Shown here: positions 7,661-15,976 of the stretch, piece by piece
Numbering within the stretch: the first letter of the stretch is position 1
Layout: every line of letters starts with the position of its first letter
Assembly (NCBI RefSeq): GCF_024710845.1
Contig: NZ_JANJTZ010000009.1
Span: 1-59,586 of the forward strand
Reading direction: 5' to 3'
Origin: Mesorhizobium sp.
GTDB taxonomy: Bacteria; Pseudomonadota; Alphaproteobacteria; Rhizobiales; Rhizobiaceae
Length of the DNA stretch: 59,586 bases
Notes under the pieces: model-generated
Told to the model about the DNA's origin: nothing
Databases searched by the model: none
Seen by the model: the letters and a program-made list of their open reading frames with translations, nothing else
Made by a program: the position numbers and the translations under genes

Positions 7661-8614
7661 ATGAAGCATTTCGGAGCGCGGCTCGCGGCCGCCGGAGCAA
7701 TCGCATTTTCGCTGGCGGCGGGCGGAGCCGCGCGGGCAGACGAGTTCATCAACGTGCTCGCTGGCGGCACGTCGGGCGTCTACTACCCGCTGGGCGCGGC
7801 ACTCGCCAACATTTACGGCGCCAAGATCGCGGGCGCGCGCACCCAGGTGCAGGCGACCAAGGCCTCGGTCGAGAATCTCAACCTGCTGCAGCAGGGCAAG
7901 GGAGAGATCGCCTTCGCGCTGGGCGATTCCGTCAAGTTCGCCTGGGAAGGCAACACGGATGCCGGCTATCCCGGCAAGCTGGACAAGCTGCGCGGCATCG
8001 CGGCGATCTACTCCAACTACATCCAGATCGTGGCCAGCCAAGAATCCGGCATCAAGACGCTCGCCGATCTCAAGGGCAAGAGCCTGTCGGTCGGCGCGCC
8101 GAAGTCGGGCACGGAACTCAATGCGCGCGCGATCCTGACGGCGGCCGGCATGACCTACGCCGATCTCGGAAAGACCGAGTACCTGCCGTTCGGCGAATCG
8201 GTCGAGCTGATCAAGAACCGCCAGCTCGACGCGACACTCCAGTCGGCCGGCCTCGGCGTCGGATCGATCAAGGATCTCGCCTCGTCCGTCGCGATCACGG
8301 TCGTGGCCGTGCCCAAAGCGGACGTCGAGAAGATCGGCAGCCCGTATCTCGCGGCCACCATTCCCGCCGGCACCTACAAGGGCCAGGATGCGGACGTGGA
8401 GACGGCCGCGGTCGGCAACTTCCTGATCACCCATGACGGCGTGTCGGACGAGACGGCCTACCAGATGACCAAGCAGCTGTTCGAGAACCTTCCCGACATG
8501 GTGGCGGCGCACAATGCGGCCAAGGCGATCGACATCAAGAAGGCGCTGGACGGCATGCCGGTTCCGCTCCATCCGGGCGCCGAGCGCTACTACAAGGAAA
8601 AGGGCCTGATGTAA
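7661..8614 (+). CDS. TAXI-family TRAP transporter solute-binding protein
   Basis: This 317-residue periplasmic protein has a signal peptide ending near GGAARADEF. The TAXI hallmark NVLAGGTSGVYYPLGAALA follows, with KSLSVGAPKSGTELNARAIL in the middle and a long C-terminal helix ending in HPGAERYYKEKGLM. TAXI proteins bind glutamate, other acids or unknown ligands and feed a fused DctQM-like permease, which is the next gene. The start follows GGGAGGTTCATTG. It is the first gene of a three-gene operon with the permease and DUF1850. Confidence 0.93.
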   Translation: MKHFGARLAAAGAIAFSLAAGGAARADEFINVLAGGTSGVYYPLGAALANIYGAKIAGARTQVQATKASVENLNLLQQGKGEIAFALGDSVKFAWEGNTDAGYPGKLDKLRGIAAIYSNYIQIVASQESGIKTLADLKGKSLSVGAPKSGTELNARAILTAAGMTYADLGKTEYLPFGESVELIKNRQLDATLQSAGLGVGSIKDLASSVAITVVAVPKADVEKIGSPYLAATIPAGTYKGQDADVETAAVGNFLITHDGVSDETAYQMTKQLFENLPDMVAAHNAAKAIDIKKALDGMPVPLHPGAERYYKEKGLM

Positions 8615-8624
8615 GGTCAGATCG

Positions 8625-8652
8625 GGACCGGCCTGCGCTTCGCGGCCGGTCC
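8625..8652 (+). terminator. Intercistronic hairpin after the TAXI gene
   Basis: Arms GGACCGGCC and GGCCGGTCC pair perfectly, extended by GCG/CGC with one bulged T around a CTT loop. There is no T-run, and the permease gene follows on the same strand 38 bp later. This is the usual layout of an mRNA-stabilising or attenuating hairpin that keeps binding-protein levels above permease levels. Confidence 0.55.
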
Positions 8653-8690
8653 ATCATCTGCATGTCCACGTTCCGCACGGAGTCCGTCCG

Positions 8691-10790
8691 ATGACCACGG
8701 TTGCGTCCAACGAGGCCGCCCCACCGGCGGTCGACATGCACGATCCTCTCGGCGCCGGATTTCCGGCCACGCGCGAGGGCCGGCTGCTGTTCTGGCTCGC
8801 TGTCGTCTTCGCGCTCTACCAGATCGCGACCGCAGCGCACCTGATCAGCCTGTCGAGCCAGGTGGTGCGCGCGTTCCACGTCGGCTTCCTGCTGCTGCTC
8901 GCCTTCCCGCTCGCTGCGGCCGCCCGCAACGCCGGACCGGCATGGCGAGTTGCCGCATGGGGGCTCTCGGCGCTGGGCGTGTTCGTGGCGCTCTACCAAT
9001 GGTGGGAATACAATGGGTTGATCCTGCGCTCGGGCGACCTGCTGACGCGCGACATCGTCGTCGGCTGCGTGGCGCTCGCGACGGTTTTCGCTGCCGCCTG
9101 GCTTGCGATGGGGCCGGCACTGCCGATCATTTCGGGCTTCTTCCTCGCCTATTGCCTGTTCGGGGAATACCTGCCCCGCCCGTTCGACCATCGCGGCTAC
9201 GACCTGTCGCAGGTCATCGATCACATGGCCTTCGGCACCGAGGGCATCTACGGCATTCCGACCTATGTCTCGGCGACCTATATCTTCCTGTTCATCCTGT
9301 TCGGCTCGTTCCTCGAGAAAGCGGGGATGATCAAGCTGTTCACGGACGTCTCGCTCGGGCTCGTGGGCCATGCCCGCGGCGGGGCGGCGAAAGTGTCGGT
9401 GATCTCGTCGGCGCTGATGGGAACGATCTCGGGTTCGGGCGTCGCCAACGTCGTCACCACTGGCCAGTTCACCATCCCGCTGATGAAGAGGTTCGGCTAC
9501 CGCGCGGCATTTGCCGGCGGCGTCGAGGCGACGGCCTCGATGGGCGGCCAGATCATGCCGCCGGTGATGGGTGCGGTGGCCTTCATCATGGCCGAGACGC
9601 TGGGCGTCGAGTATTACGAGGTCGTCAAGGCGGCGATCATCCCCGCCATCCTCTACTTCGCCTCGGCCTTCTGGATGGTTCATCTTGAAGCCGGAAAGCA
9701 CAATCTGCTCGGGCTGAAGCGGTCCGAACTGCCTTCTGCCATGGCAGCCCTCAAGGTCGGCTGGCATCTTATCCTGCCGCTCGCAGTCCTCGTCTGGCTG
9801 CTCTTCTCCGGCTACACGCCGCTCTTCGCCGGCACGGTCGGCCTCGCACTGACGGTCCTTCTGATCCTCGGCGCGACGGTGGCGCTGGGCCTGCCCAACA
9901 CGGTGGTGCGCACGGTCTTCTGGATCGGGCTGGGGCTGGTGGCGGCGAGCTTCTTCCGCTTCGGCATAGGCGCAATCATGGCGGCGGTCGCGATCCTGAT
10001 CCTCGTCAACCTCGTCGTGGCCGGCGGGCGGGACACGCTCGCCGCCTGCCGCGACTCGCTCGCCGACGGGGCGCGCAATGCGCTGCCGGTCGGCGTCGCC
10101 TGCGCCGTGGTCGGCATCATCGTCGGCACGATGACCTTGACGGGCGTCGCCAACACGTTCGGACAGTTCATCGTCTCGGTCGGAGAGAACTCGCTGTTCC
10201 TGTCGCTGCTGCTGACGATGGTCACCTGCATCTTCCTCGGCATGGGCATCCCGACGATTCCCAACTACATCATCACCTCGTCGATCGCGGGACCGGCGCT
10301 CCTCGACCTCGGCGTACCGCTGATCGTCAGCCACATGTTCGTGTTCTATTTCGGTATCCTAGCCGACCTCACACCGCCTGTGGCGCTCGCCTGTTTCGCC
10401 GCGGCGCCGATCGCGAAGGAGAGCGGATTCAAGATCTCGCTCGAGGCGATCAAGGTCGCTGCGGCCGGCTTCGTTATTCCGTTCATGGCCGTCTATACGC
10501 CGGCGCTCATGCTGCAGGAGGGTGGCGCGCTGGCGGCGGCGATCGGCTATTGGCCCTCCGTCGCCTATATCGTCGTCAAGACGACGCTCGCCATCGCGCT
10601 CTGGGGCGTGGCGGTGATCGGCTTCCTGAGGATGCGGCTGGCGCTGTGGGAACGTGCGCTGGTGGCCGCGGCTGCCTTCACGCTGATCGCGGCCCTGCCG
10701 GTGACGGACGAGATCGGCTTTGCGCTGGCGGTGGTGTTCTTCGCGCTGCACTGGTGGCGCAGCCGCGCCGCCGCCGCGAGCACCGCTTGA
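8691..10790 (+). CDS. TRAP transporter permease, fused 4TM/12TM (TAXI type)
   Basis: This 699-residue, very hydrophobic inner-membrane protein fuses a small DctQ-like N-terminal part to a DctM-like large part. Typical motifs are GSFLEKAGMIKLF, the GTISGSGVANVVTTGQFTIP loop, VEATASMGGQIMPPVMGAVAF, a second-repeat MGIPTIPNYIITSSIAGPAL and the FYFGILADLTPPVALA segment. It moves the ligand of the preceding TAXI protein inward using a cation gradient. Its TGA overlaps the ATG of the DUF1850 gene by one base, which indicates coupling. Confidence 0.93.
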   Translation: MTTVASNEAAPPAVDMHDPLGAGFPATREGRLLFWLAVVFALYQIATAAHLISLSSQVVRAFHVGFLLLLAFPLAAAARNAGPAWRVAAWGLSALGVFVALYQWWEYNGLILRSGDLLTRDIVVGCVALATVFAAAWLAMGPALPIISGFFLAYCLFGEYLPRPFDHRGYDLSQVIDHMAFGTEGIYGIPTYVSATYIFLFILFGSFLEKAGMIKLFTDVSLGLVGHARGGAAKVSVISSALMGTISGSGVANVVTTGQFTIPLMKRFGYRAAFAGGVEATASMGGQIMPPVMGAVAFIMAETLGVEYYEVVKAAIIPAILYFASAFWMVHLEAGKHNLLGLKRSELPSAMAALKVGWHLILPLAVLVWLLFSGYTPLFAGTVGLALTVLLILGATVALGLPNTVVRTVFWIGLGLVAASFFRFGIGAIMAAVAILILVNLVVAGGRDTLAACRDSLADGARNALPVGVACAVVGIIVGTMTLTGVANTFGQFIVSVGENSLFLSLLLTMVTCIFLGMGIPTIPNYIITSSIAGPALLDLGVPLIVSHMFVFYFGILADLTPPVALACFAAAPIAKESGFKISLEAIKVAAAGFVIPFMAVYTPALMLQEGGALAAAIGYWPSVAYIVVKTTLAIALWGVAVIGFLRMRLALWERALVAAAAFTLIAALPVTDEIGFALAVVFFALHWWRSRAAAASTA

Positions 10791-11167
10791 TGCCGATCTG
10801 CCTGATCGCCGGCAGCAAAGTGACCGCGATCGCGCTGGCCTCCTTCACGCTGGCGTGGACGCATTCGGTCGAGAAGGTGCGGTGGGAGGAGGACTGGGAG
10901 CTTTCTGGCGCCGGCCTTCGGATCGTCGAGGCACGCGTGAAAGGATCGGGCGCCGGAATGGAGGTTCCGGACGGCGCGGTGCTCCGGGATGGAGTCTGGC
11001 ATTATGTGCCCAGCCTGCCACCGCAGAGGGAACTGCTGCTCGCGCGCTCGGGCGCGACCGTCGGAAGTTGGGAGCTCTGCGCCGAAGGCAAATGCCGCGA
11101 GATCGGAGCCACGGCGGATGCGGCAGCGAGAATTGCCGCCTGCACGTCTGAGCATACCGACGACTAG
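10790..11167 (+). CDS. DUF1850 domain protein
   Basis: This 125-residue protein begins with a hydrophobic stretch (about 9-23) that could be a signal or anchor. The DUF1850 core follows: HSVEKVRWEEDW, IVEARVKGSGAGME, LRDGVWHYVPSLPP and the closing SGATVGSWELCAEGKC. DUF1850 genes are repeatedly found beside TAXI-TRAP permeases, but their function is unknown; a small accessory or envelope role is a guess. The start overlaps the permease stop (TGATG). A broken paralogous copy lies at 14741-14950. Confidence 0.85.
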   Translation: MPICLIAGSKVTAIALASFTLAWTHSVEKVRWEEDWELSGAGLRIVEARVKGSGAGMEVPDGAVLRDGVWHYVPSLPPQRELLLARSGATVGSWELCAEGKCREIGATADAAARIAACTSEHTDD

Positions 11168-11280
11168 TCCGGCCCGCCCGAAGAGGCCGGCTCGCGGGAT
11201 TGCGCGAAATCAAAGCAATTTCGGCAGGATAACTTTAGACTTGAAGGTACATTATCGCCGAGCCTAACCGAGGATTTCAC

Positions 11281-12096
11281 ATGTTCAGGTCTGCATCGGC
11301 CGTCTTGTTAGCTGCCGCCGCCCTCGGCGCGCTCTCGTTGGCGGATACCGCGGCAGCCCAGACGCTGCGTCTGGGCGGCACTGGCGGTGGCATGGGAATG
11401 GCTCAGCGGATCACCGACGCCTATGCGGCGAGCGGCCCTCGGATCGAGATCATCCCAGGCCTGGGCAGTTCCGGCGCGATCAACGCTGTTGCCGACGGCG
11501 TCATAGAGCTTGCCATTGCCTCCCGGCAACTGAAGCCGAAAGAAGCTGAGCGGGGTTTGACGGCGGTTTTCTTCGCCCGAACCCCGATTGTATGGGTGAC
11601 CTCGCACCCGGCGCCACCCGCGATCCGAAGCGCCGATATCCCCGGCATATTTGAGGCCGCGGCCCCCAAATGGGCTGACGGGTCGCCGATCCACATCGTC
11701 CTGCGTATCGCATCCGAAACCGACGTCTCGATCGTCGAGGGATACTTCCCGGGGTTGGCGGAAGCCTTCGCGACGGCAAGGCGGCGGCCCGAGATTCCCG
11801 TCACCGCGACCGATCAGGACAATGCCGCGGTCGCCGAGCAGCTCCCCGGTTCGTTCGTGCATGCCGGCTTGAGCCAAATCGTAACCGAGAACAGGAATCT
11901 GAGAACAGTGCCGCTCGACGGCGTGGAGCCTACGCCGGAGAACCTGGAGAGTGGCGCTTACCCCTATGAGAAGCCGTTCTACCTGGTCTATGCCCCCGGC
12001 ACCGCCGAAGCCGCGGGGCGATTGCTCGAATTCCTCCGATCGGAGCAGGGCCGGACGCTCCTTCGCGATGCCGGCAGTCTGGCGGTCGTGGAGTGA
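11281..12096 (+). CDS. Periplasmic binding protein, PstS-like, coupled to the GGDEF-EAL gene
   Basis: The 271-residue product has a signal peptide (cleavage near DTAAAQT) and a PBP-like-2 fold: LRLGGTGGGMGMAQRITDAY, GSSGAINAVADGVIELAIASR, FARTPIVWVTS, and a C-terminal AYPYEKPFYLVYAPG with LEFLRSEQGRTLLRDAG, as in PstS-like proteins. No permease or ATPase gene is nearby. Its stop overlaps a GTG (GTGA) of the membrane GGDEF-EAL gene. The pair resembles NspS-MbaA of Vibrio, where a periplasmic binding protein signals ligand status to a c-di-GMP enzyme. A sensory rather than transport role is therefore inferred. The ligand is unknown. Confidence 0.8.
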   Translation: MFRSASAVLLAAAALGALSLADTAAAQTLRLGGTGGGMGMAQRITDAYAASGPRIEIIPGLGSSGAINAVADGVIELAIASRQLKPKEAERGLTAVFFARTPIVWVTSHPAPPAIRSADIPGIFEAAAPKWADGSPIHIVLRIASETDVSIVEGYFPGLAEAFATARRRPEIPVTATDQDNAAVAEQLPGSFVHAGLSQIVTENRNLRTVPLDGVEPTPENLESGAYPYEKPFYLVYAPGTAEAAGRLLEFLRSEQGRTLLRDAGSLAVVE

Positions 12097-14744
12097 CGCG
12101 TCCCATGGCTCCCATTGGCCTGCGCAGTCTCGTCAGCACAATTGGCATTGTAATCGCGCTGTTGGCGGCCGTGCTTACGCCGGCCGGTTTCTTCGCCGAC
12201 GCCTACACCGACGCGCGGGATACGTTGGCATTCAAGGCCCGATTCAATGCCAACAGGGTCGCTACCTACATCTACAGCCACGAGGAGTTGTGGCAGTATC
12301 ACCAGCTCCGCCTTGTGGAGCAGATGCAGCTGCCCTCCGACTATGGCGAGCCCATCCATCAAAAGCTCTACACATCCGACGGCAGGCTGGTCCTCGAAGA
12401 GGGTCCCTCGCAGGCGTGGCCCGTGATCACGAGCCGGGCCGACATTGTCGTAGGCGGTACCCCGCGCGGCTACCTCGAAGTAACGTCGAGCTTCCGCGGC
12501 GCGCTGCCTCTCGTCGGCATCGTCGCAGCGCTGAGTGCGCTCTGGGGCGCTGCCGTCTATTTTGCCGTGAGGACGTTCCCGCTGCGCGTGCTCGACCGCA
12601 CCATAGGCGAACTGAACGAAGCGCAGCGCACGCTTGCCGAGCAGAACGAGCGTCTGCGGATAAGCGAGGCACAGCTGTCGAATGCGTTGCAGATCGCGCG
12701 AACCGGCAACTGGGAATACGACGTCCTGAGGGATTTGTTCATCTTCAACGACAATCTCTACAGGATCTTCCGCACCACGGCGGCGGATGTGGGCGGCTAT
12801 ACGATGAGACCGGCCGACTATGCGAAGCGGTTCGTGCATCCAGACGATATCGAGGTGGTCGGGAAGGAGGTCAAAGCCGCGATCGAGACGACGGACCCCG
12901 CCTACAGCCGTGAGTTCGAGCATCGCATGATCTATGCCGATGGTACGCCCGGCTTCATCGCCGTGCGCTTCTTCATCGTCAAGGACGAGAAGGGACGCAC
13001 CGTCAAGACCTTCGGCGTTAACCAGGATATCACCGAGCGCAAGCGCAACGAACTGGCCCTTGCCGACTCCCGGATGAGACTCGACGCGGCCCTGACGAAC
13101 ATGTCCCAGGGTCTGGTCATGTTCGACGGCCAGGACCGGCTCATCGTCTGGAATCAGCGCTTCGCCGACATACTTCGACTGCCGCCGGAGCAGATGAAGC
13201 AGGGCATGACGCTGCGTGAAGTGGTGGCGCTGATCTTCGGCCAGGGTGTCAGGACGACCGAGGAAACGGACGCGATATCTGCCCGGCTGGAAAGCGACAC
13301 GGCCGGTCGCGTATCTGGCTACCTGGTGGAGCGCGTCGCCGACGGCAGGAGCATAGCCGTCAGCTACACCATTGCGTCGGACGGCGGCTACGTTGCGACG
13401 ATCGAAGACATCACTGAACGAGAGCAGGCCGAGGCCGAGATCGAGTATCTGGCGCACCACGATGCCCTCACGGGCCTTCTCAATCGCACGTCCTTCTACG
13501 CCAGGATCGGCGAAGTCCTGCAGCGCTCGGGCCGCTCCCAGGCCATCGCGGTGCTCAGCATCGACCTCGACCATTTCAAGAGCGTGAACGATTCGCTCGG
13601 GCATCCGATCGGCGATCTGCTGCTGAAGGCCGCAGCCGACCGCATGAGCGACAGCATTCGCGGCGAGGATTTCGTGGCCCGGCTGGGCGGGGACGAGTTC
13701 GCCATCGTTCAGGTTCTGCCGTCCGAGACTCCGCCCGACGTAGCTGCCTTCGCGGCGCGTCTCATCGAGACGTTGATCGCACCCTATGACCTGTCGGGCC
13801 ACCAGGTAGTCATCGGCTCGAGTGTCGGCATCGCGCTGTCGCCCGCGGACGGAAACGAGGCGGACACGCTGATGAAGAAGGCCGATCTTGCGCTCTACCG
13901 CGCCAAGGCCGACGGCGGCGGCGCCTATCGCTTTTTCGAACCGGAGATGGACGCCCGCATGCAAGCGCGGCGGACACTCGAACTCGATCTGCGCAAGGCA
14001 ATCGTCAACCACGAGTTCGAGCTGAACTATCAGCCGATCATCGACGTCAAGACCAACCGGGTCACCAGTTGCGAAGCGCTGGTCCGCTGGCATCATCCGG
14101 AACGCGGCATCGTGCAGCCGACAGAGTTCATCTCGGTGGCAGAGGATACCGGACTGATCGTTCCGCTGGGTGAATGGATCCTGCAGCAGGCCTGTGCCGA
14201 CGCTGCCTCCTGGCCGGAATACATCACAATCGCGGTCAATCTCTCGCCGGCCCAGTTCAAGAGCAGGAACCTCGTTTCGGCCGTCCACAAGGCGCTGGAG
14301 TCGTCGGGGCTTCCGGCGGGGCGCCTTGAGTTGGAGATCACGGAACTGGTGCTCCTGCAGGACAACGAAGGGGCCTTCACCGTCCTGCACCAACTTCGCA
14401 ATCTCGGCATCCGGATCGCCATGGATGATTTCGGCACCGGCTACTCCTCGCTCGGCTATCTGCGCAGCTTCCCGTTCGACAAAATCAAGATCGACCAGTC
14501 GTTCATCCAGGATCTGCCGCACCGGGAAGAGAGCCTGGCCATCGTGCGCGCGGTGGTGGGTCTGGGCAGCAGTCTCGGGATTACCACGACGGCCGAGGGC
14601 GTCGAGACGCAGGAGCAGCTCACGAGCCTGTCCTCGGAAGGGTGCACGGAGTTCCAGGGATTCCTGTTCAGCGAACCGCTGCCCGCGACCGATATGCCCG
14701 AAATTTTCCGGAAGAAGGGAACCGCGCCGGCATCCGCCGTCTGA
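12093..14744 (+). CDS. Membrane-bound PAS-GGDEF-EAL c-di-GMP enzyme
   Basis: This 883-residue protein begins with a transmembrane helix (about 12-34), a periplasmic loop of about 100 residues and a second helix (about 139-160). A coiled linker and two PAS-like domains (about 195-315 and 325-440) follow. GGDEF is intact (532-536) with an RxxD I-site RGED (523-526). The EAL domain has EALVRW (661-666), DDFGTGYSSL (778-787) and the KIKID segment, so both synthesis and hydrolysis are chemically possible. The GTG at 12093 overlaps the binding-protein stop; ATG 12105 is an alternative start with GGAG upstream. The periplasmic loop likely senses the neighbouring binding protein. Confidence 0.9.
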   Translation: MTRPMAPIGLRSLVSTIGIVIALLAAVLTPAGFFADAYTDARDTLAFKARFNANRVATYIYSHEELWQYHQLRLVEQMQLPSDYGEPIHQKLYTSDGRLVLEEGPSQAWPVITSRADIVVGGTPRGYLEVTSSFRGALPLVGIVAALSALWGAAVYFAVRTFPLRVLDRTIGELNEAQRTLAEQNERLRISEAQLSNALQIARTGNWEYDVLRDLFIFNDNLYRIFRTTAADVGGYTMRPADYAKRFVHPDDIEVVGKEVKAAIETTDPAYSREFEHRMIYADGTPGFIAVRFFIVKDEKGRTVKTFGVNQDITERKRNELALADSRMRLDAALTNMSQGLVMFDGQDRLIVWNQRFADILRLPPEQMKQGMTLREVVALIFGQGVRTTEETDAISARLESDTAGRVSGYLVERVADGRSIAVSYTIASDGGYVATIEDITEREQAEAEIEYLAHHDALTGLLNRTSFYARIGEVLQRSGRSQAIAVLSIDLDHFKSVNDSLGHPIGDLLLKAAADRMSDSIRGEDFVARLGGDEFAIVQVLPSETPPDVAAFAARLIETLIAPYDLSGHQVVIGSSVGIALSPADGNEADTLMKKADLALYRAKADGGGAYRFFEPEMDARMQARRTLELDLRKAIVNHEFELNYQPIIDVKTNRVTSCEALVRWHHPERGIVQPTEFISVAEDTGLIVPLGEWILQQACADAASWPEYITIAVNLSPAQFKSRNLVSAVHKALESSGLPAGRLELEITELVLLQDNEGAFTVLHQLRNLGIRIAMDDFGTGYSSLGYLRSFPFDKIKIDQSFIQDLPHREESLAIVRAVVGLGSSLGITTTAEGVETQEQLTSLSSEGCTEFQGFLFSEPLPATDMPEIFRKKGTAPASAV

Positions 14745-14950
14745 TCCTGAGAGCTTCCGGAATGGAGGTTCGGGACGGAGTCTGGGACTATGTGCCCGGC
14801 CTGCCGCCGCAGCCGGCGCTACTGGTCGCGCGCTTTAGCGCGACTATGGAGAATTGGCATATCTGCGCCAAATTCGCAGAGACGTTGGGCGCACCGCCCG
14901 AGATCAGGGCCTGCGCGCACGGCGAAGCGCCATCCGGCGGCGGTCAGTGA
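14741..14950 (+). pseudogene. Broken DUF1850 copy
   Basis: In one frame this stretch reads RASGMEVRDGVWDYVPGLPP, ALLVARFSATMENWHICAKF and so on, clearly paralogous to the C-terminal half of the DUF1850 protein at 10790-11167. The N-terminal half and any start are missing. Relative to the intact gene there is an in-frame 18-nt deletion (PDGAVL), between short CCGGACGG/CCGGGATGG repeats. It begins within the last codons of the GGDEF-EAL gene. Together the two copies bracket the binding-protein/GGDEF-EAL pair. Confidence 0.7.
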
Positions 14951-15102
14951 AACGTGACACGCGCCTCGATCGACGCGCCCCCCATGCGGCGAGCGCATGC
15001 CGGACCCGGTCCGCGCATATAGTAGCGCTCGGGCCGATAGGTCGGAGCGACGAATTCGCGGATGGCCACCGCGTAGTGGCTGATGGTTGACCAGAGCAAC
15101 AT
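14944..15102 (-). CDS. Small hypothetical protein (52 residues)
   Basis: A minus-strand frame starting at an ATG preceded by AAGGTAAG encodes 52 residues beginning MLLWSTISHYAVAIREF and containing PTYRPERYYMRGPGP. I do not recognise a family. It is basic, with no signal or membrane segment. It is listed because it is the only plausible frame in a roughly 470-bp gap. Confidence 0.3.
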   Translation of the reverse strand: MLLWSTISHYAVAIREFVAPTYRPERYYMRGPGPACARRMGGASIEARVTFH

Positions 15103-15418
15103 CTTACCTTGACCCTGTCCCTCGGAATGTCCCTTCCGATGCGGCGCACCATAGCGATCGAACGTGAATAGCCGGTGAATCCCGCGTTTAACGAACGGAC
15201 AGAAATCGCCGGATCGTGTCGCCTCGGGGGAAAAATACGGCGTTTTGCCGCCATATATGCGAATCCGCTCACACGGATGGCCAGCGTGGCGAAATGGCAA
15301 CAGGCCGGAACAGGAACCCGTCTGGCGGGCGAACGTTGACCAAGCAGACCGGAGCCGCTCCGGTTTGAAAGGACGATCAGTCCTTGCCTCGACACCAATC
15401 AACAGGAAGGGCCAGGAA
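14951..15418. other. Intergenic region before the DUF892 gene
   Basis: Apart from the doubtful small minus-strand frame, no gene is seen. The 3' part is likely the leader of the DUF892 gene and includes a hairpin ACCGGAG/CTCCGGT at 15348-15364 about 55 bp before the start codon. No convincing promoter boxes were identified. Confidence 0.4.
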
Positions 15419-15925
15419 ATGGGTTTGTTTACCAAGGATATCAAAACGCTGGACGATCTCTTCGTCCACACGCTGCGCGACATCTACTATGCCGAACAGC
15501 AGGTCGCGAAAAATCTCCCCAAGATGGCAAGGAAGGCGACCAGTGCCGAACTGAGGAAGGGCTTCGAGATGCATCTCGACGAGACCAAGGGCCATATCGA
15601 GCGGCTCGAGCAGGTGTTCGAGATGCACGGCGCGAAGGCCAAGGCCGTGAACTGCCCGGCCATCGACGGCATTCTCGAAGAGGCCGACGATATTGCGGGC
15701 GACATTGCCGACGACCAGGTTCTGGATGCCGCGCTGATCGCGGCTGCCCAGGCGGTTGAGCACTACGAGATCACCCGCTACGGCACGCTGGTCGAGTGGG
15801 CGAAGAAGCTCGGACGCAGCGACTGCGCCTCGGTGCTGGAGAAGAACCTCAAAGAGGAGGTCGCCACCGACAAGAAGCTCACGGGCCTCGCCGAACGCAA
15901 GATCAACCTGATGGCGGCGGAATAG
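15419..15925 (+). CDS. DUF892 (YciE/YciF-like) ferritin-like protein
   Basis: This 168-residue cytoplasmic four-helix protein begins MGLFTKDIKTLDDLFVHTL. It carries carboxylate/histidine pairs typical of the family (DIYYAEQQVAK, HLDETKGHIERLEQVF, AVEHYEITRYGTL), which suggest a di-metal site as in YciF. Family members accompany general stress responses. The ATG at 15419 follows AGGAA; a longer upstream frame lacks family similarity. A hairpin terminator follows directly and is shared with the convergent MbfA gene. Confidence 0.88.
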   Translation: MGLFTKDIKTLDDLFVHTLRDIYYAEQQVAKNLPKMARKATSAELRKGFEMHLDETKGHIERLEQVFEMHGAKAKAVNCPAIDGILEEADDIAGDIADDQVLDAALIAAAQAVEHYEITRYGTLVEWAKKLGRSDCASVLEKNLKEEVATDKKLTGLAERKINLMAAE

Positions 15926-15945
15926 ACCCCACTTGCACAGTCTTC

Positions 15946-15976
15946 GAGGGCCGGCGGCGACGCCGGCCCTCTTCTC
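15946..15976 (+). terminator. Terminator between the convergent DUF892 and MbfA genes
   Basis: Perfect 11-bp arms GAGGGCCGGCG/CGCCGGCCCTC surround a GCGA tetraloop and are followed by TTCTC. The hairpin sits between the two converging stops and can form in either transcript, though the T-rich tail is weak both ways. Confidence 0.75.

Noticed and set aside
8535-10334. 599-codon minus-strand frame opposite the TRAP permease
   Set aside because: Antisense shadow in GC-rich DNA; extreme Arg/Asp/Glu/His content, no domain recognisable, no ribosome-binding site.
11988-14522. 844-codon minus-strand frame opposite GGDEF-EAL
   Set aside because: Antisense shadow; the plus strand shows intact PAS, GGDEF and EAL motifs.
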